Positions 53,965 to 63,619 are shown, counted from the first letter of the stretch. The stretch is DNA of 63,842 bases from an uncultured Methanobrevibacter sp. (GCF_902764455.1 NZ_CACWVY010000017.1:1-63842); one strand, 5' to 3'. Made by a program: numbers and translations. The notes: generated from the sequence alone by a model not told the origin.

Positions 53965-54240
53965 ATGACAAGGAAAAAACAAAACCAAATCTCAATAGGG
54001 GATAAAATTCTCTACAAGGTAAAAACACCGAACGGGTGGTCAATTATTATAATGCCTGATAATATTCTAATTGACAATTATCATGTTGGTAAAGCACATA
54101 TCCACCCTGATTCTCAAAATCATACTTATAGGGTTGAATTGTCACTGCAGGATTGTGAAAAAATCTATGAACTGATTAAGGACTACTTAAATGTTACAAA
54201 TAATTTTGATATTGAAGAGTTAATGGAGATGTTAAAATGA
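53965..54240 (+). CDS. small toxin-like protein (TumE/DUF6516-like?)
   Basis: A 91-residue protein. The core I-D-N-Y-H-V-G-K-A-H-I-H-P-D near 38-51 recalls the D-N-x-x-G-K-x-H-x-H segment of DUF6516/TumE-type toxins, and L-S-L-Q-D-C-E-K-I-Y-E-L-I-K-D-Y-L is the final helix. It overlaps the following winged-helix gene by four bases (ATGA), as in toxin-antitoxin pairs. There is no ribosome-binding site; the message is probably leaderless behind the TATA box near 53932. The family match is tentative. Confidence 0.6.
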   Translation: MTRKKQNQISIGDKILYKVKTPNGWSIIIMPDNILIDNYHVGKAHIHPDSQNHTYRVELSLQDCEKIYELIKDYLNVTNNFDIEELMEMLK

Positions 54241-54659
54241 TCATTACTTTAGTTAAAAAGCAAAATGGCTATGAATTCATTCGTGAAATGGAAGAAACCT
54301 ATAAATCCATCAGCGAATTGGAAAAACTATTTAAACGAACTAATAACATGAAAATGTATGTGGACTTGGAAAACTGGAAATACTATAATCAAAATCCTGA
54401 TGAGATGATTGAAACAACAGAAAGTCTGGTTACAAACAAATTATCCCTGTCCGACTTGGATTTAATTATACTTAATACCATTAAACATGAAAAACCAAGA
54501 AGCATAAGGGATCTGGCCAAAAAAATTAATAAGGATGTCAGCAATATTCAGCCAAAAGTTAAAAAATTGGAAGAAGATGGATTTATCAAATTCGAAGAAG
54601 GCATTAAAAACAGTAAAATACCTTATCTGACATTTGATGAGATTAAACTGGAGATTTGA
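54237..54659 (+). CDS. winged-helix regulator, probable antitoxin
   Basis: A 140-residue protein. The C-terminal half (about 72-130) is a winged helix: L-S-D-L-D-L-I-I-L-N-T-I, S-I-R-D-L-A-K-K-I-N-K-D-V-S-N-I near 88-103, V-K-K-L-E-E-D-G-F-I-K near 106-116. The N-terminal 60 residues are helical and may contact the partner. HTH proteins of this type (COG4190-like) are found next to small archaeal toxins. Its ATG lies inside the last codons of the upstream gene. It would bind its own promoter and silence its partner. Confidence 0.65.
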   Translation: MIITLVKKQNGYEFIREMEETYKSISELEKLFKRTNNMKMYVDLENWKYYNQNPDEMIETTESLVTNKLSLSDLDLIILNTIKHEKPRSIRDLAKKINKDVSNIQPKVKKLEEDGFIKFEEGIKNSKIPYLTFDEIKLEI

Positions 54660-54885
54660 AACTTTTAAATTCCAGTTATTATAGTTCAAATCCATTTTCA
54701 CACTCAAATCTATAGTTTATATATCCTTTATTTTTCAAATCAGTTATCTATTTATATATTCGTTTATAGATTTTTAAGTATGAATTGAATGTTTTAAACT
54801 TTGAACACAGATTCATATATTGTTCGTTTAGAATAAAATAAAATTCTTATAAAATATTTATCATAATAAAAAGGGAGAATGGGAT

Positions 54886-57800
54886 ATGGAATTTGGGAAA
54901 ACAATTATCCTGCTGATGCTTGTTATTTTTCTGTTCAGCATAACCAGTGTTTGTGCAAGTGAAATAGATACTCCAATAGCCGGTGGGGATGCAGGTCAAA
55001 TGGAATTATCCGTAAATGATGAAATGTCTGTGGATAATCTGCAAAAAATCGAAGAAAATGTTGAATTGGCATTAGTCGATAATGATGAAAGTGTAAGTGC
55101 ACAAACTGGTGCGGATGTGTTAAGTGGTGATGAAAACAGTACCTATTCGGAGCTTTTCCGTGAGATTAGTCAATCAGGGCCTGTTAAATTAACACACAAG
55201 AATTATGTTTATGACAATAGTGAAGCTATTGCTGTCACTGAGGACAATAAGGTAATTGACGGTAACGGTGCTGTTATTGACATGGCAGAATCAACCATTA
55301 GGGCATTTGATGTAGTTGGGTCAGGTGTAACAATTAAAAATCTAACAATTAAAAATGCAAACTTTAATGGGGATGGTGGAGCAATTTACTTTAGTCAAAC
55401 CGGAACCGTATCAAATTGTAATTTTGCTGGCAGCACAGCTTTTAATTACGGTGGTGCCGTTTACTTTAATGGCAGTGGTGAAGTGGCAAATTGTAATTTT
55501 GTCAATAATACTGCTTTTTATCGCGGTGGTGCCGTTTACTTTAATGGCAGTGGTGAAGTGGTGAATTGTAATTTTACTAAAAACCGGGTAATTGATGATG
55601 AAAATTCCCATGGCGGTGCCGTCTTCATGACTTCAGGCAGTGTTGAAAATTGTAATTTTACCAATAACAGCGCAGGACTCAATGGCGGTGCCGTTTACTT
55701 CAGTATTTCAGGCTCTTTTCATACTTTAACAAATTGTATTTTCACTAATAACTCTGCTACCTATGGTGGTGCAATTCTATTTGCCAGGATGGTTCATTTA
55801 ACAGATTGTAATTTTACTAATAATTCCGCTTTCAAAAGTGGTGGTGCAGTTTACTTCCACGATGATGGTGAAGTGGCAAACTGTAATTTTGTTAGTAACT
55901 TTGCTTATCAGCAGGGTGGTGCAGTTACCTTTGTAAAGTCAGGTTCTGTTGAAAATTGTATTTTTGCCAATAACGCCGCTGATGGTTGGGCAGGTGCAAT
56001 TCGATTTCAAGGTGATGGTAATGTAATGGATTGTAATTTTGTCAATAACACTGCTTCCAATTATGATGGGGGTGCAATGCTCTTCAGCAGTTCAGGTGCT
56101 GTTGAAAAATGTAGTTTTATTAACAATAGTGCTAATACTGCCGGCGCAATTCTATTTGAAGGTGATGGTAATGTAACGGATTGTAATTTTACAAATAGCT
56201 ATGGTGCCGCTTCAGCTGGCGCAATTCTATTTGGTGGTATTGGTAATGTAACTGATTGTAATTTTGTCAATAACACAGTTTCCAAATATGACGGTGGTGC
56301 AGTTTACTTTGACAGTACAGGTTCTGTTGAAAATTGTAGTTTTGCTTATAACTCCGCCAGGTATGGTGGTGCAGTCTATTTCGAAAGGGGTTCTGACGGC
56401 ACTGTTAAAAATTGTAATTTTGTTAATAACTCTGCTTTCGAATGTGGCGGTTCAGTTTACTTTAATAGTACAGGTTCTGTTGAAAATTGTAGTTTTGCTT
56501 ATAACTCCGCCAGGTATGGTGGTGCAGTCTGTTTCGAAAAGGGTTGTGACGGCACTGTTAAAAATTGTAATTTTGTTAATAACTCTGCTTTCGAATGTGG
56601 CGGTTCAGTTTACTTTAATGGTGCCGGTTCTGCTGAAAATTGTTATTTCATTAATAATGCCGCTTTAAATGTTGGTGGTGCAATTCTATTTGAAGGTGAG
56701 GGTGATGTAACGGATTGTAATTTTGTCAATAACACTGCTTCCAATCATGATGGTGGTGCAGTTTACTTTAACACTTCAGGTTCCGCTGAAAATTGTTATT
56801 TTACTGATAACACCGCTATCTATGGTGGTGCAATTGCACATTATGGTGGTGTACTTAATTGCAGCAATTCCAGATTCATTGACAATTCCGCTGAAATAGG
56901 ACCTTCCATATATTCATGTGATGCCATATTAAATGTCTGCAGCTCATCTGTCACTTCAAACAGATCAAGTAAATATGGTCAGATTTTTGCATCAAATTCC
57001 ACAGTCAATATAGATACTTCAGAATTCATAAACATATCCTCTGCTTATGCATCTGCACTGAGTTTTATATTTTGTGAAATTTCAATTATCAATTCCAGAT
57101 TTGTTAATCTTACTGCTGAGAAATCTGCAGGTGCAATTGCCTTAAAGTTTTCAGGCAACTCTTATATCAAAGGCAGTGAATTTATAAATGTCAAATCATT
57201 TAAAAATGCAGGTGCCGTACTGGTGGATTATAGAATGGAATCCTGTAATTCCACTTTAATTGAGTGTGTGTTTAACAATGTTTCATCCATGATTGGGGGA
57301 GCATATATTCAATTGGGAGGCAGTCTGTTCCTGAACAGTTCAAATTTCATAGGCAATAACGCAGGTGTTGGAGGGGCAGTTTATATTTCATTTACCAACA
57401 GCATAATTGACAATTGTATTTTTGATTCAAATAAACTGTCCGATGTGGATTCCACCAGTTGCGGCGGCGCAATATACTGTGATATGAGCAATATGACATT
57501 GGCCCATTCCAGATTCATAAATAACTCAGCATATCTGGGAAATGCAGTGTATGCATGTGATTCATGGTATAATATAGCCAACTGTCTGTTTGCAAACAAT
57601 ACCAATGCGATTTTCACAGATTTCGATAAGAATCAGTGCAGTCTCAACGGTAATGAGTATAATAATGACAGCGTAATCACCAATCAGTCATTTCATGCTC
57701 CGTTATCTTTTGACTATCCTGCATTGAATCTGACTTTAATCAACAATACAATCAATGTCACTGGTCTTCCGTCCAGGTTTGATTTGCGTGACTGGGGATG

Positions 57801-59448
57801 GATTACTCCTGTTAAAGATCAGGGCATTGCTGGTGCCTGCTGGACATTTGCATTTGCAGAAGCATTGGAAACCGCTCTTTTAAAAGCAACAGGAATCATG
57901 TATAATATCTCTAAAAATTATATGCAGAATCTCCAAATAAGATACAACCCGGATTTTGGAGTTTTATTTTCAGATGAAGGAGGTATTGATTATATGGCTT
58001 TGGCTAATGTAGTCGGTTGGCTGAGTGTCGCTGAAAGTGAGGGGGGATTTGATGAGTTTGGAAAATTATCACGTTTTATTGACAGTCCAAATAAGATGCG
58101 TCTTCAGGATGCTTACTTCATAATGCCGAATTCAGCAGATTATGTAAGTGACGTTAAAAAAGCAATTTTAAATTACGGTGCGGTTTCAGTTACTTATGCA
58201 AGCAGTGAAGTTGAACCGTATTTCAATGTGGAAACTTTTGCATATTATAATAATGAATCAGTTCCATCAGATCATGCAGTTGCCATCGTCGGATGGGATG
58301 ATAACTACTCTGCAGATAACTTTTTAATTGCTCCTCCGGGTGACGGTGCATGGATTGTTAAAAACAGCTGGGGAAGCGACTGGGGTGATGAAGGGTATTT
58401 CCACATTTCCTACTATGAAAAATCATTTTTCACACCTGACTCAGATACGGGCATCATTTATCCCTTCACGGCATGCATTTTCGCCAATGTCATTGATTAT
58501 CATGTAAATTACCAGACTGATTTATCCGGTTTATATGATTTTGACGGCGGTTATACTCAATATTCCAATGAATTCACTGCACAATATGATGATTTGATTG
58601 CCGCTGTTGGAACATATTTCAACCAGTCAGGCATCGATTATTCCTTTGACATTTACGTGAACAATAAGTTAACATACTCACAAAGTGGCATAAGCGAGTT
58701 TGCAGGATACAGGACAATTATCTTAAGCAGCTATGTTCCAATTAAAAAAGGGGACCGGTTTAAAGTTGTATTTAAAAATAACAACCTTCCTTATGAGGCA
58801 TACTCAAGAAATCATTATATTCATGGAATGTCTTTTGTAAGTACAGACGGCAGTGCCTGGAAGGATATTGCTTTAGAAAACAAGACAGTTTGCCTTAAGG
58901 TTTATACTGTCCGTGATGATTGCGTTATAGTTGGTAATAATGATATCAGTATTGATTATGGCAGCGGATCATCTTTTTCAGTTAAAGTCATGACCGGTGA
59001 TGGTCGAAGCATAGGTGCGGGAGCATCTGTCATGTTTGTAATCAATGGTAAAACCAGTGTGGTTAAAACAGACAATAATGGCATAGCTAAAATCAGGATA
59101 ACTGATGTTCCTAAAAAGTATAAGGTAACAACAGTATTCAATGGAAAAACATATAAGAACACAGTTACAGTAAAACAGGTATTGACTGCAGGCAAAATTG
59201 CTGTTAAAAAAACCGCCAAGAGGTTCACCTTAAAGGCAAAGCTTAAAATCAACGGCAAACTAATTAAAGGCAAGACAATAACATTCAAATTCAACGGTAA
59301 AACATATAAAGTTAAAACCAACAGGAACGGAATTGCTCAGAAGACCTTGAAAGGGAATATTCTCAAAAAGCTTAAAAAAGGCAAAACCTACACAGTCAAA
59401 GTGACCTATCTTAAAGACACAATAAAAACAACAGTTAAAGTAAAATAG
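54886..59448 (+). CDS. giant beta-helix surface protein with papain-type cysteine protease
   Basis: A 1520-residue secreted protein. A signal peptide covers about 1-24 (V-C-A-S-E). Residues about 120-940 form a beta-helix from repeats of the type N-C-x-F-x-N-N-x-A-x-x-x-G-G-A-V-Y-F. From about 958 a C1A papain-like protease follows: Q in V-K-D-Q-G, nucleophile C985 in G-A-C-W-T-F-A, H1129 in S-D-H-A-V-A-I-V-G-W, N near 1160 in V-K-N-S-W-G-S-D-W-G. All four catalytic residues are present. A beta domain (about 1195-1340) and two Ig-like lysine-rich repeats end the protein. It could cut surface proteins or peptide cross-links of pseudomurein; the target is not known. GGGAGAA precedes ATG. Confidence 0.85.
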   Translation: MEFGKTIILLMLVIFLFSITSVCASEIDTPIAGGDAGQMELSVNDEMSVDNLQKIEENVELALVDNDESVSAQTGADVLSGDENSTYSELFREISQSGPVKLTHKNYVYDNSEAIAVTEDNKVIDGNGAVIDMAESTIRAFDVVGSGVTIKNLTIKNANFNGDGGAIYFSQTGTVSNCNFAGSTAFNYGGAVYFNGSGEVANCNFVNNTAFYRGGAVYFNGSGEVVNCNFTKNRVIDDENSHGGAVFMTSGSVENCNFTNNSAGLNGGAVYFSISGSFHTLTNCIFTNNSATYGGAILFARMVHLTDCNFTNNSAFKSGGAVYFHDDGEVANCNFVSNFAYQQGGAVTFVKSGSVENCIFANNAADGWAGAIRFQGDGNVMDCNFVNNTASNYDGGAMLFSSSGAVEKCSFINNSANTAGAILFEGDGNVTDCNFTNSYGAASAGAILFGGIGNVTDCNFVNNTVSKYDGGAVYFDSTGSVENCSFAYNSARYGGAVYFERGSDGTVKNCNFVNNSAFECGGSVYFNSTGSVENCSFAYNSARYGGAVCFEKGCDGTVKNCNFVNNSAFECGGSVYFNGAGSAENCYFINNAALNVGGAILFEGEGDVTDCNFVNNTASNHDGGAVYFNTSGSAENCYFTDNTAIYGGAIAHYGGVLNCSNSRFIDNSAEIGPSIYSCDAILNVCSSSVTSNRSSKYGQIFASNSTVNIDTSEFINISSAYASALSFIFCEISIINSRFVNLTAEKSAGAIALKFSGNSYIKGSEFINVKSFKNAGAVLVDYRMESCNSTLIECVFNNVSSMIGGAYIQLGGSLFLNSSNFIGNNAGVGGAVYISFTNSIIDNCIFDSNKLSDVDSTSCGGAIYCDMSNMTLAHSRFINNSAYLGNAVYACDSWYNIANCLFANNTNAIFTDFDKNQCSLNGNEYNNDSVITNQSFHAPLSFDYPALNLTLINNTINVTGLPSRFDLRDWGWITPVKDQGIAGACWTFAFAEALETALLKATGIMYNISKNYMQNLQIRYNPDFGVLFSDEGGIDYMALANVVGWLSVAESEGGFDEFGKLSRFIDSPNKMRLQDAYFIMPNSADYVSDVKKAILNYGAVSVTYASSEVEPYFNVETFAYYNNESVPSDHAVAIVGWDDNYSADNFLIAPPGDGAWIVKNSWGSDWGDEGYFHISYYEKSFFTPDSDTGIIYPFTACIFANVIDYHVNYQTDLSGLYDFDGGYTQYSNEFTAQYDDLIAAVGTYFNQSGIDYSFDIYVNNKLTYSQSGISEFAGYRTIILSSYVPIKKGDRFKVVFKNNNLPYEAYSRNHYIHGMSFVSTDGSAWKDIALENKTVCLKVYTVRDDCVIVGNNDISIDYGSGSSFSVKVMTGDGRSIGAGASVMFVINGKTSVVKTDNNGIAKIRITDVPKKYKVTTVFNGKTYKNTVTVKQVLTAGKIAVKKTAKRFTLKAKLKINGKLIKGKTITFKFNGKTYKVKTNRNGIAQKTLKGNILKKLKKGKTYTVKVTYLKDTIKTTVKVK
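56314..56619 (+). repeat. 153-bp tandem duplication inside the surface protease gene
   Basis: The segment 56314-56466 is repeated at 56467-56619 with only a handful of changes (51 codons each, starting AGTACAGGTTCTGTTGAAAA). It keeps frame and adds two beta-helix turns, pointing to recent expansion. Confidence 0.8.
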
Positions 59449-59479
59449 TGTTTAAGCATACTCTGAATCATTGACGGGT

Positions 59480-59518
59480 CGATTAAATAATAAGTGGATG
59501 TTCATCCACTTTTAATCG
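59480..59518. terminator. bidirectional hairpin between convergent genes
   Basis: CGATTAAA at 59480-59487 pairs with TTTAATCG at 59511-59518, and AGTGGATG at 59493-59500 with CATCCACT at 59503-59510. It ends both the surface protease gene and the MFS gene. Confidence 0.7.
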
Positions 59519-60750
59519 AGATTATTGAGGATTGTTCCTTTGGTTTCTGGAAATGTCCAAATCCAAATGCCCACAAGCATAGCAAACAATGCCGCAATGG
59601 CTATTCCATAGCTCAAATCAAAGTATGCTGCAACTGTTGTTATTGTTATCGGAGTTATGAACTGGGCTCCACGTGCAAGGTTGAATACGGTTCCGACAGC
59701 GGTGTTTCTGATTCTTGTCGGGAATAGCTCTGAGAAAAGCGATCCGAATCCTCCGAAAAATCCTGTTCCAAAACCTGTCAGGAACATAAATATGTATAAA
59801 AGATTTGGAACCTGGACAATCTGATTCCAGAAGAGGGTTATCATTGATATTCCCAGTGCCATGATGAAGCTGTATATCGTAAATGCGGGACGCCTTCCAA
59901 GCTTTTCGGCCACAAAACCGAAGGTGGTGTAGCCTGTAAAATCACCGCACTGAATCAGGATAACTCCGAATGTTGTGCTTAGCAGTGCCATACCCCTTTC
60001 CTGTTCAAGATAGGTCGGAAGCCATGAATATGTGTACCAGTATGCAGACATTCCGAATATGCACAGTATGAGTGATATCAGGAATATCTTTCTGTGTTCT
60101 CTGCTTATGAGTTCCCTGAATTCATGAAGGATGTTTTTGTTGACGTATTTGTCTCTGTTTTTAATCCAGACGTCTGATTCCTCAAGATATTTTCTTATGA
60201 ATATGATTGTCAGTGCAGGAATGATTGAAACGAGAAAAGTCATTCTCCAGCCGATGACGGGTGTCACAAGTCCTCCAACAATTGAAGCTAAAATTACTCC
60301 GACCGGTGCGCCGGATTGCATGAATGCTCCGAACTTTGCTCTCAATTTGTCCGGAAATGTTTCACTGATGTAGGTCTGGCCGGTAGCCCATTCTCCGCCG
60401 ACACCAAGGCCTGTGATGAATCTGAATATCAGAAGTGAATAGAAATCCCATGTAAACGCACACAGGAGTGTTCCTATCGAATATATTATGATTGTCCATT
60501 GCAGTACCTTTTTACGGCCGTGCTTATCTCCCAGGGCTCCGAAGATGATTCCTCCAAAACCTGTGGCAAAAAGTGACAGGCCTAGGCATAGGGAAAGCAT
60601 ATCTGCCGAAAAATTCAGACTGGACTGAAGCTGGGATACCAGGAATGTAAACAGGACAAGGTCATAGAAATCAAAAACCCATCCCGCCCAGCTCATGGCG
60701 AAAATTCTGTAATGGTGCTTGTTCAGTTTTGTCTCCTCGTTCATTAACAT
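59512..60750 (-). CDS. MFS metabolite:proton symporter
   Basis: A 412-residue, 12-segment major facilitator protein. W-A-G-W-V-F-D-F-Y-D-L near 22-32 and G-A-L-G-D-K-H-G-R-K-K-V near 72-83 are typical of the sialate/aromatic-acid type symporters (SHS/AAHS-MHS group). R-F-I-T-G-L-G-V-G-G-E-W near 109-120 is the family signature. It probably imports an organic acid or sugar acid with protons. GC is higher than in neighbouring genes, which may hint at transfer or strong expression. ATG 60744 is an alternative start. It converges on the surface protease gene. Confidence 0.85.
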   Translation of the reverse strand: MLMNEETKLNKHHYRIFAMSWAGWVFDFYDLVLFTFLVSQLQSSLNFSADMLSLCLGLSLFATGFGGIIFGALGDKHGRKKVLQWTIIIYSIGTLLCAFTWDFYSLLIFRFITGLGVGGEWATGQTYISETFPDKLRAKFGAFMQSGAPVGVILASIVGGLVTPVIGWRMTFLVSIIPALTIIFIRKYLEESDVWIKNRDKYVNKNILHEFRELISREHRKIFLISLILCIFGMSAYWYTYSWLPTYLEQERGMALLSTTFGVILIQCGDFTGYTTFGFVAEKLGRRPAFTIYSFIMALGISMITLFWNQIVQVPNLLYIFMFLTGFGTGFFGGFGSLFSELFPTRIRNTAVGTVFNLARGAQFITPITITTVAAYFDLSYGIAIAALFAMLVGIWIWTFPETKGTILNNLD

Positions 60751-60838
60751 GATATTACAACTCGTCTTAGTTCTAATATTAATTTAAGTCATGAATGATA
60801 TTTAAAATTTTCAAAATAATTGCGAAGATTATTTTAGG

Positions 60839-61157
60839 GTGCAGATATTATCCGGCTTATGGGGAAGTTGTGCCTATGTTGGAATAGGGTCAATATTTGA
60901 CCCTGGAAAACCGGCTTTAAGCAACGTCAATGTTCAGGCACATCTGAAGAGCAAAAACAGTCAGCGGTTAATAAAATCAGGTGGGCAGTGAAAAACAGAG
61001 AACATTGTCTTAAATCAAGGGAGGGTAATGTCTGAAAATTTGTGGTATATTCCATGAATGGAGAGAACTTGCATTAAAACAATTCCAAAAAGCCAAAAAA
61101 CTTAAAGTAACCGGAAAAATGGGTGGGAAAACAGCTAAAAAACTTGGAATACTTTAA
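60839..61157 (+). pseudogene. decayed gene with a peptidoglycan-binding-like end
   Basis: A frame from GTG 60839 encodes SGLWGSCAYVGIGSIFDP and ends in TGA at 60989. In the same frame, a further piece runs to TGA near 61055. In another frame (61032-61157), HEWRELALKQFQKAKKLKV then T-G-K-M-G-G-K-T-A-K-K-L-G-I-L and TAA follow. The last piece matches the PG_binding_1 pattern (A-V-K-x-F-Q-x-x-x-x-L-x-V-T-G-x-x-G-x-K-T). It is a relic of a wall-binding protein. Confidence 0.45.
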
Positions 61158-61403
61158 AGATAGGTAATTTCAATTCCTTATTTTTTCTCTTTTTTAAAAT
61201 CAATATGCTATAAATATGATCTAACTTAGAGTCAATATAATTAAAAGAAATCTTGTAAGTATGATTTTAATGGCATTTATTTTACATTAACATTTATATT
61301 TTCAAAAATCATATTATTTTTTAACCTGCAGGTATATATCAACTACTTTTAAAATTAATTTTTGTTAAATGTAGAGAATGTAAATCTGATTAAAAAAAGA
61401 AAT
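61158..61403. other. intergenic region
   Basis: AT-rich DNA, no gene seen. Confidence 0.4.
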
Positions 61404-61428
61404 GAATAAGATTTGGATTATCTTATTC
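61404..61428 (-). terminator. terminator of the helical secreted-protein gene
   Basis: On the minus strand GAATAAGAT (61428-61420) pairs with ATCTTATTC (61412-61404), followed by TTTCTTTTTTT. The stem overlaps the stop codon. Confidence 0.7.
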
Positions 61429-62656
61429 TGTTGTAGATAAATGCTCCGAGTGTAATAATCACGAATGCTCCGATTATAATTACTGCATTTTCAATAACAT
61501 TAATCAGGAAACTTCCGACTGATTTTAAAAACTCTAAAATAGCTTGAATTAATGCTATTAGTTGATTGATTAAATCTATAAGGAATTGTATCAAGCTGTA
61601 GAGTAATTCTAAAAGCATCTCTAACAGTGCGATAAGTGCTGAAATCAGTTCTGCAATTAAATTCAATATATATGATATTAAGTCTAAAAGCTGCTGAATC
61701 AGATTCAGTATCATTGTTAATAATTTTAAAAGTCCTTCAAGCTGATCCCATATCGATTGAAGCATCTCTAATAGTTTTCCAAGGGCATCCATCAATAACT
61801 GCATTTCCGCCATAAAGTCTTCAATGAGATTTGCCAGTTCTACAAGGGCAGTAACGGCCATCAGCAAGTTGTTTATTAATGTGTCTATAATAGGTTTCCA
61901 TGCGTCAAAGAGTGCATTGGCAAGGGAAGAGAGATAATCGAATAATTCTTTTAGGAATGTGGCGTTTGTTTCATTGTCGAGCTGCTGGGTTATATTTGTA
62001 GCGTTGCTTGTTAGATTTGTAATGTTTGTTGTATTTGTTGTATTGGTCAGATTTGTTTGTTCGGCAATGTTTCTGAATGATACTTTATATGCAAAATAAT
62101 CTGATACATTGCCTGATACGGATTTTAAAACTTCAAAATCAAAAACGGCTTCAGTTTCGTTGTTTATTTTAACGACTTCGTGATCGCCTATGTTTCCCTG
62201 CGGAACCGCAGCTGCTTTTGAACTGGAAGAGTTGGCTTTTACAGAACTGGCCATGAGTTTTCCAATCTGGCCTTCTGAATCCTGCATGTAGCCTTTGATT
62301 ATATTCATCTTCAGCGTATTTGAATCTGCGGCATTTGATGTAGAGACACGTTTGAATTCATCTCCTGAACTTGCAGGTGATTTTGAATAGTCAAGAATAA
62401 ACCCTCTAAAACCATCACTAAATCTAATGTCATTTCCACTTCCCATAGCTAAAATGTAGTTCTTATTGGGTTTATCATCCGTTTTATTTTTATCTTTAGT
62501 CTTGTTCTTGTCAGTTGTTTTTTTATCTTTATGGACTGTTTTGTCGTGGTCTGTTGTATTTTTATCATTATGTGATGTACTGTCAGCTACGACAATGCTT
62601 AAAAAACTAAAGGAAATTAATATAACAAGAATCAATGTAACTACTTTTTTGTTCAT
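61418..62656 (-). CDS. secreted protein with long amphipathic helix region and C-terminal anchor
   Basis: A 412-residue protein, not recognised. The signal peptide covers about 1-25. A very hydrophilic linker of Asp, Lys and Thr follows (26-68). A globular part (about 70-200) begins I-L-A-M-G-S-G-N-D-I-R-F. A stretch of about 30 residues has repeated N-x-T glycosylation sequons (N-L-T-N-T-T-N-T-T-N-I-T). Residues about 240-385 are a nearly unbroken helix rich in Leu and Ile with periodic polar residues (L-L-E-M-L-Q-S-I, L-I-Q-Q-L-L-D-L-I). A membrane helix near 388-408 and R-I-R end it. It may line or perforate the membrane or form an extended surface stalk. Confidence 0.7.
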   Translation of the reverse strand: MNKKVVTLILVILISFSFLSIVVADSTSHNDKNTTDHDKTVHKDKKTTDKNKTKDKNKTDDKPNKNYILAMGSGNDIRFSDGFRGFILDYSKSPASSGDEFKRVSTSNAADSNTLKMNIIKGYMQDSEGQIGKLMASSVKANSSSSKAAAVPQGNIGDHEVVKINNETEAVFDFEVLKSVSGNVSDYFAYKVSFRNIAEQTNLTNTTNTTNITNLTSNATNITQQLDNETNATFLKELFDYLSSLANALFDAWKPIIDTLINNLLMAVTALVELANLIEDFMAEMQLLMDALGKLLEMLQSIWDQLEGLLKLLTMILNLIQQLLDLISYILNLIAELISALIALLEMLLELLYSLIQFLIDLINQLIALIQAILEFLKSVGSFLINVIENAVIIIGAFVIITLGAFIYNRIR

Positions 62657-62812
62657 ATTATGCCTCTGTATAATTATTTATATTATTCACATATATTAAA
62701 ATTATGGCAGTTTTGCCTTATTTTCGTTATTATTCTGGCAGAATACTTTAAATTTTAAATACTATTATCTAAAAATATATATCTGTAAAGCAGTTAGGTT
62801 AATGTGATAAAT

Positions 62813-63619
62813 ATGAATTTACGTGAAATTATAATGGACGCTATTAAATATCCTGTCAGCGATATTCGAAAATTTTTAATATTCTGTGCTTTAATTATTC
62901 TAATGAGCTTATCAACAGTTCTTCCGTCATACGGTGTTAAGGACAGCACAGTCTCTCTTATTTTAAGCCTTGTGACTTTAATCGTTTTATTTGTAGTTTT
63001 AGGATACTCAGTTGATGTCATTAAAAGCGGAACTGAAGGTGATAAGACACTTCCTGATTTTGATTATGTTAAAAACTTTGTAATAGGCATTAAAGCATTG
63101 ATTTTGGATATAATTTATTTCATAATACCTGCGGTCATTGTCATAATTGTCGCTTCCGCAACAGGACTGTTTTCATCATTCACTAAAATCGTATATGCAA
63201 GCATTGACGCTGTAGCCAATGATGCAAACAATCTGACCATGATAATGGCGGCAATTCCCAAATCAACAATGAACACATTCACAAATGCATTGACCGTTAC
63301 TTTAATTGTTGCAATTATCTTATTTATCATATTTTCATTCCTCTCATTTACAGGAATGGTCAGATTTGCAAGAACCGGAAGCGGAACCGAAGGTCTCAGA
63401 TTCAGGCAAATACGGAGGGACATATCAAAGGTGGGCGTTATTAAAATTATAGTTACACTGATTGTAGTTTATATAATTGCATTGCTTCTGGCATTTGCCG
63501 TCGCACTGATCGGACTGATTCCATACATTGGTGTTTTCATAGGCATTTTTATCGGAGTGCCTTTTATAATCCTGTTTTTATACAGGGCTATCGGTTTATT
63601 ATATGCTGATGCATATTAA
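62813..63619 (+). CDS. DUF4013 membrane protein
   Basis: A 268-residue protein with about six hydrophobic segments and short loops (S-G-T-E-G-D-K-T-L-P-D-F-D near 70-82). This matches the DUF4013 family, which is common and multi-copy in Methanobrevibacter-like genomes and of unknown function. A GTG at 62804 is in frame; ATG 62813 is preferred. It is divergent from the secreted helical protein. Confidence 0.75.
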   Translation: MNLREIIMDAIKYPVSDIRKFLIFCALIILMSLSTVLPSYGVKDSTVSLILSLVTLIVLFVVLGYSVDVIKSGTEGDKTLPDFDYVKNFVIGIKALILDIIYFIIPAVIVIIVASATGLFSSFTKIVYASIDAVANDANNLTMIMAAIPKSTMNTFTNALTVTLIVAIILFIIFSFLSFTGMVRFARTGSGTEGLRFRQIRRDISKVGVIKIIVTLIVVYIIALLLAFAVALIGLIPYIGVFIGIFIGVPFIILFLYRAIGLLYADAY

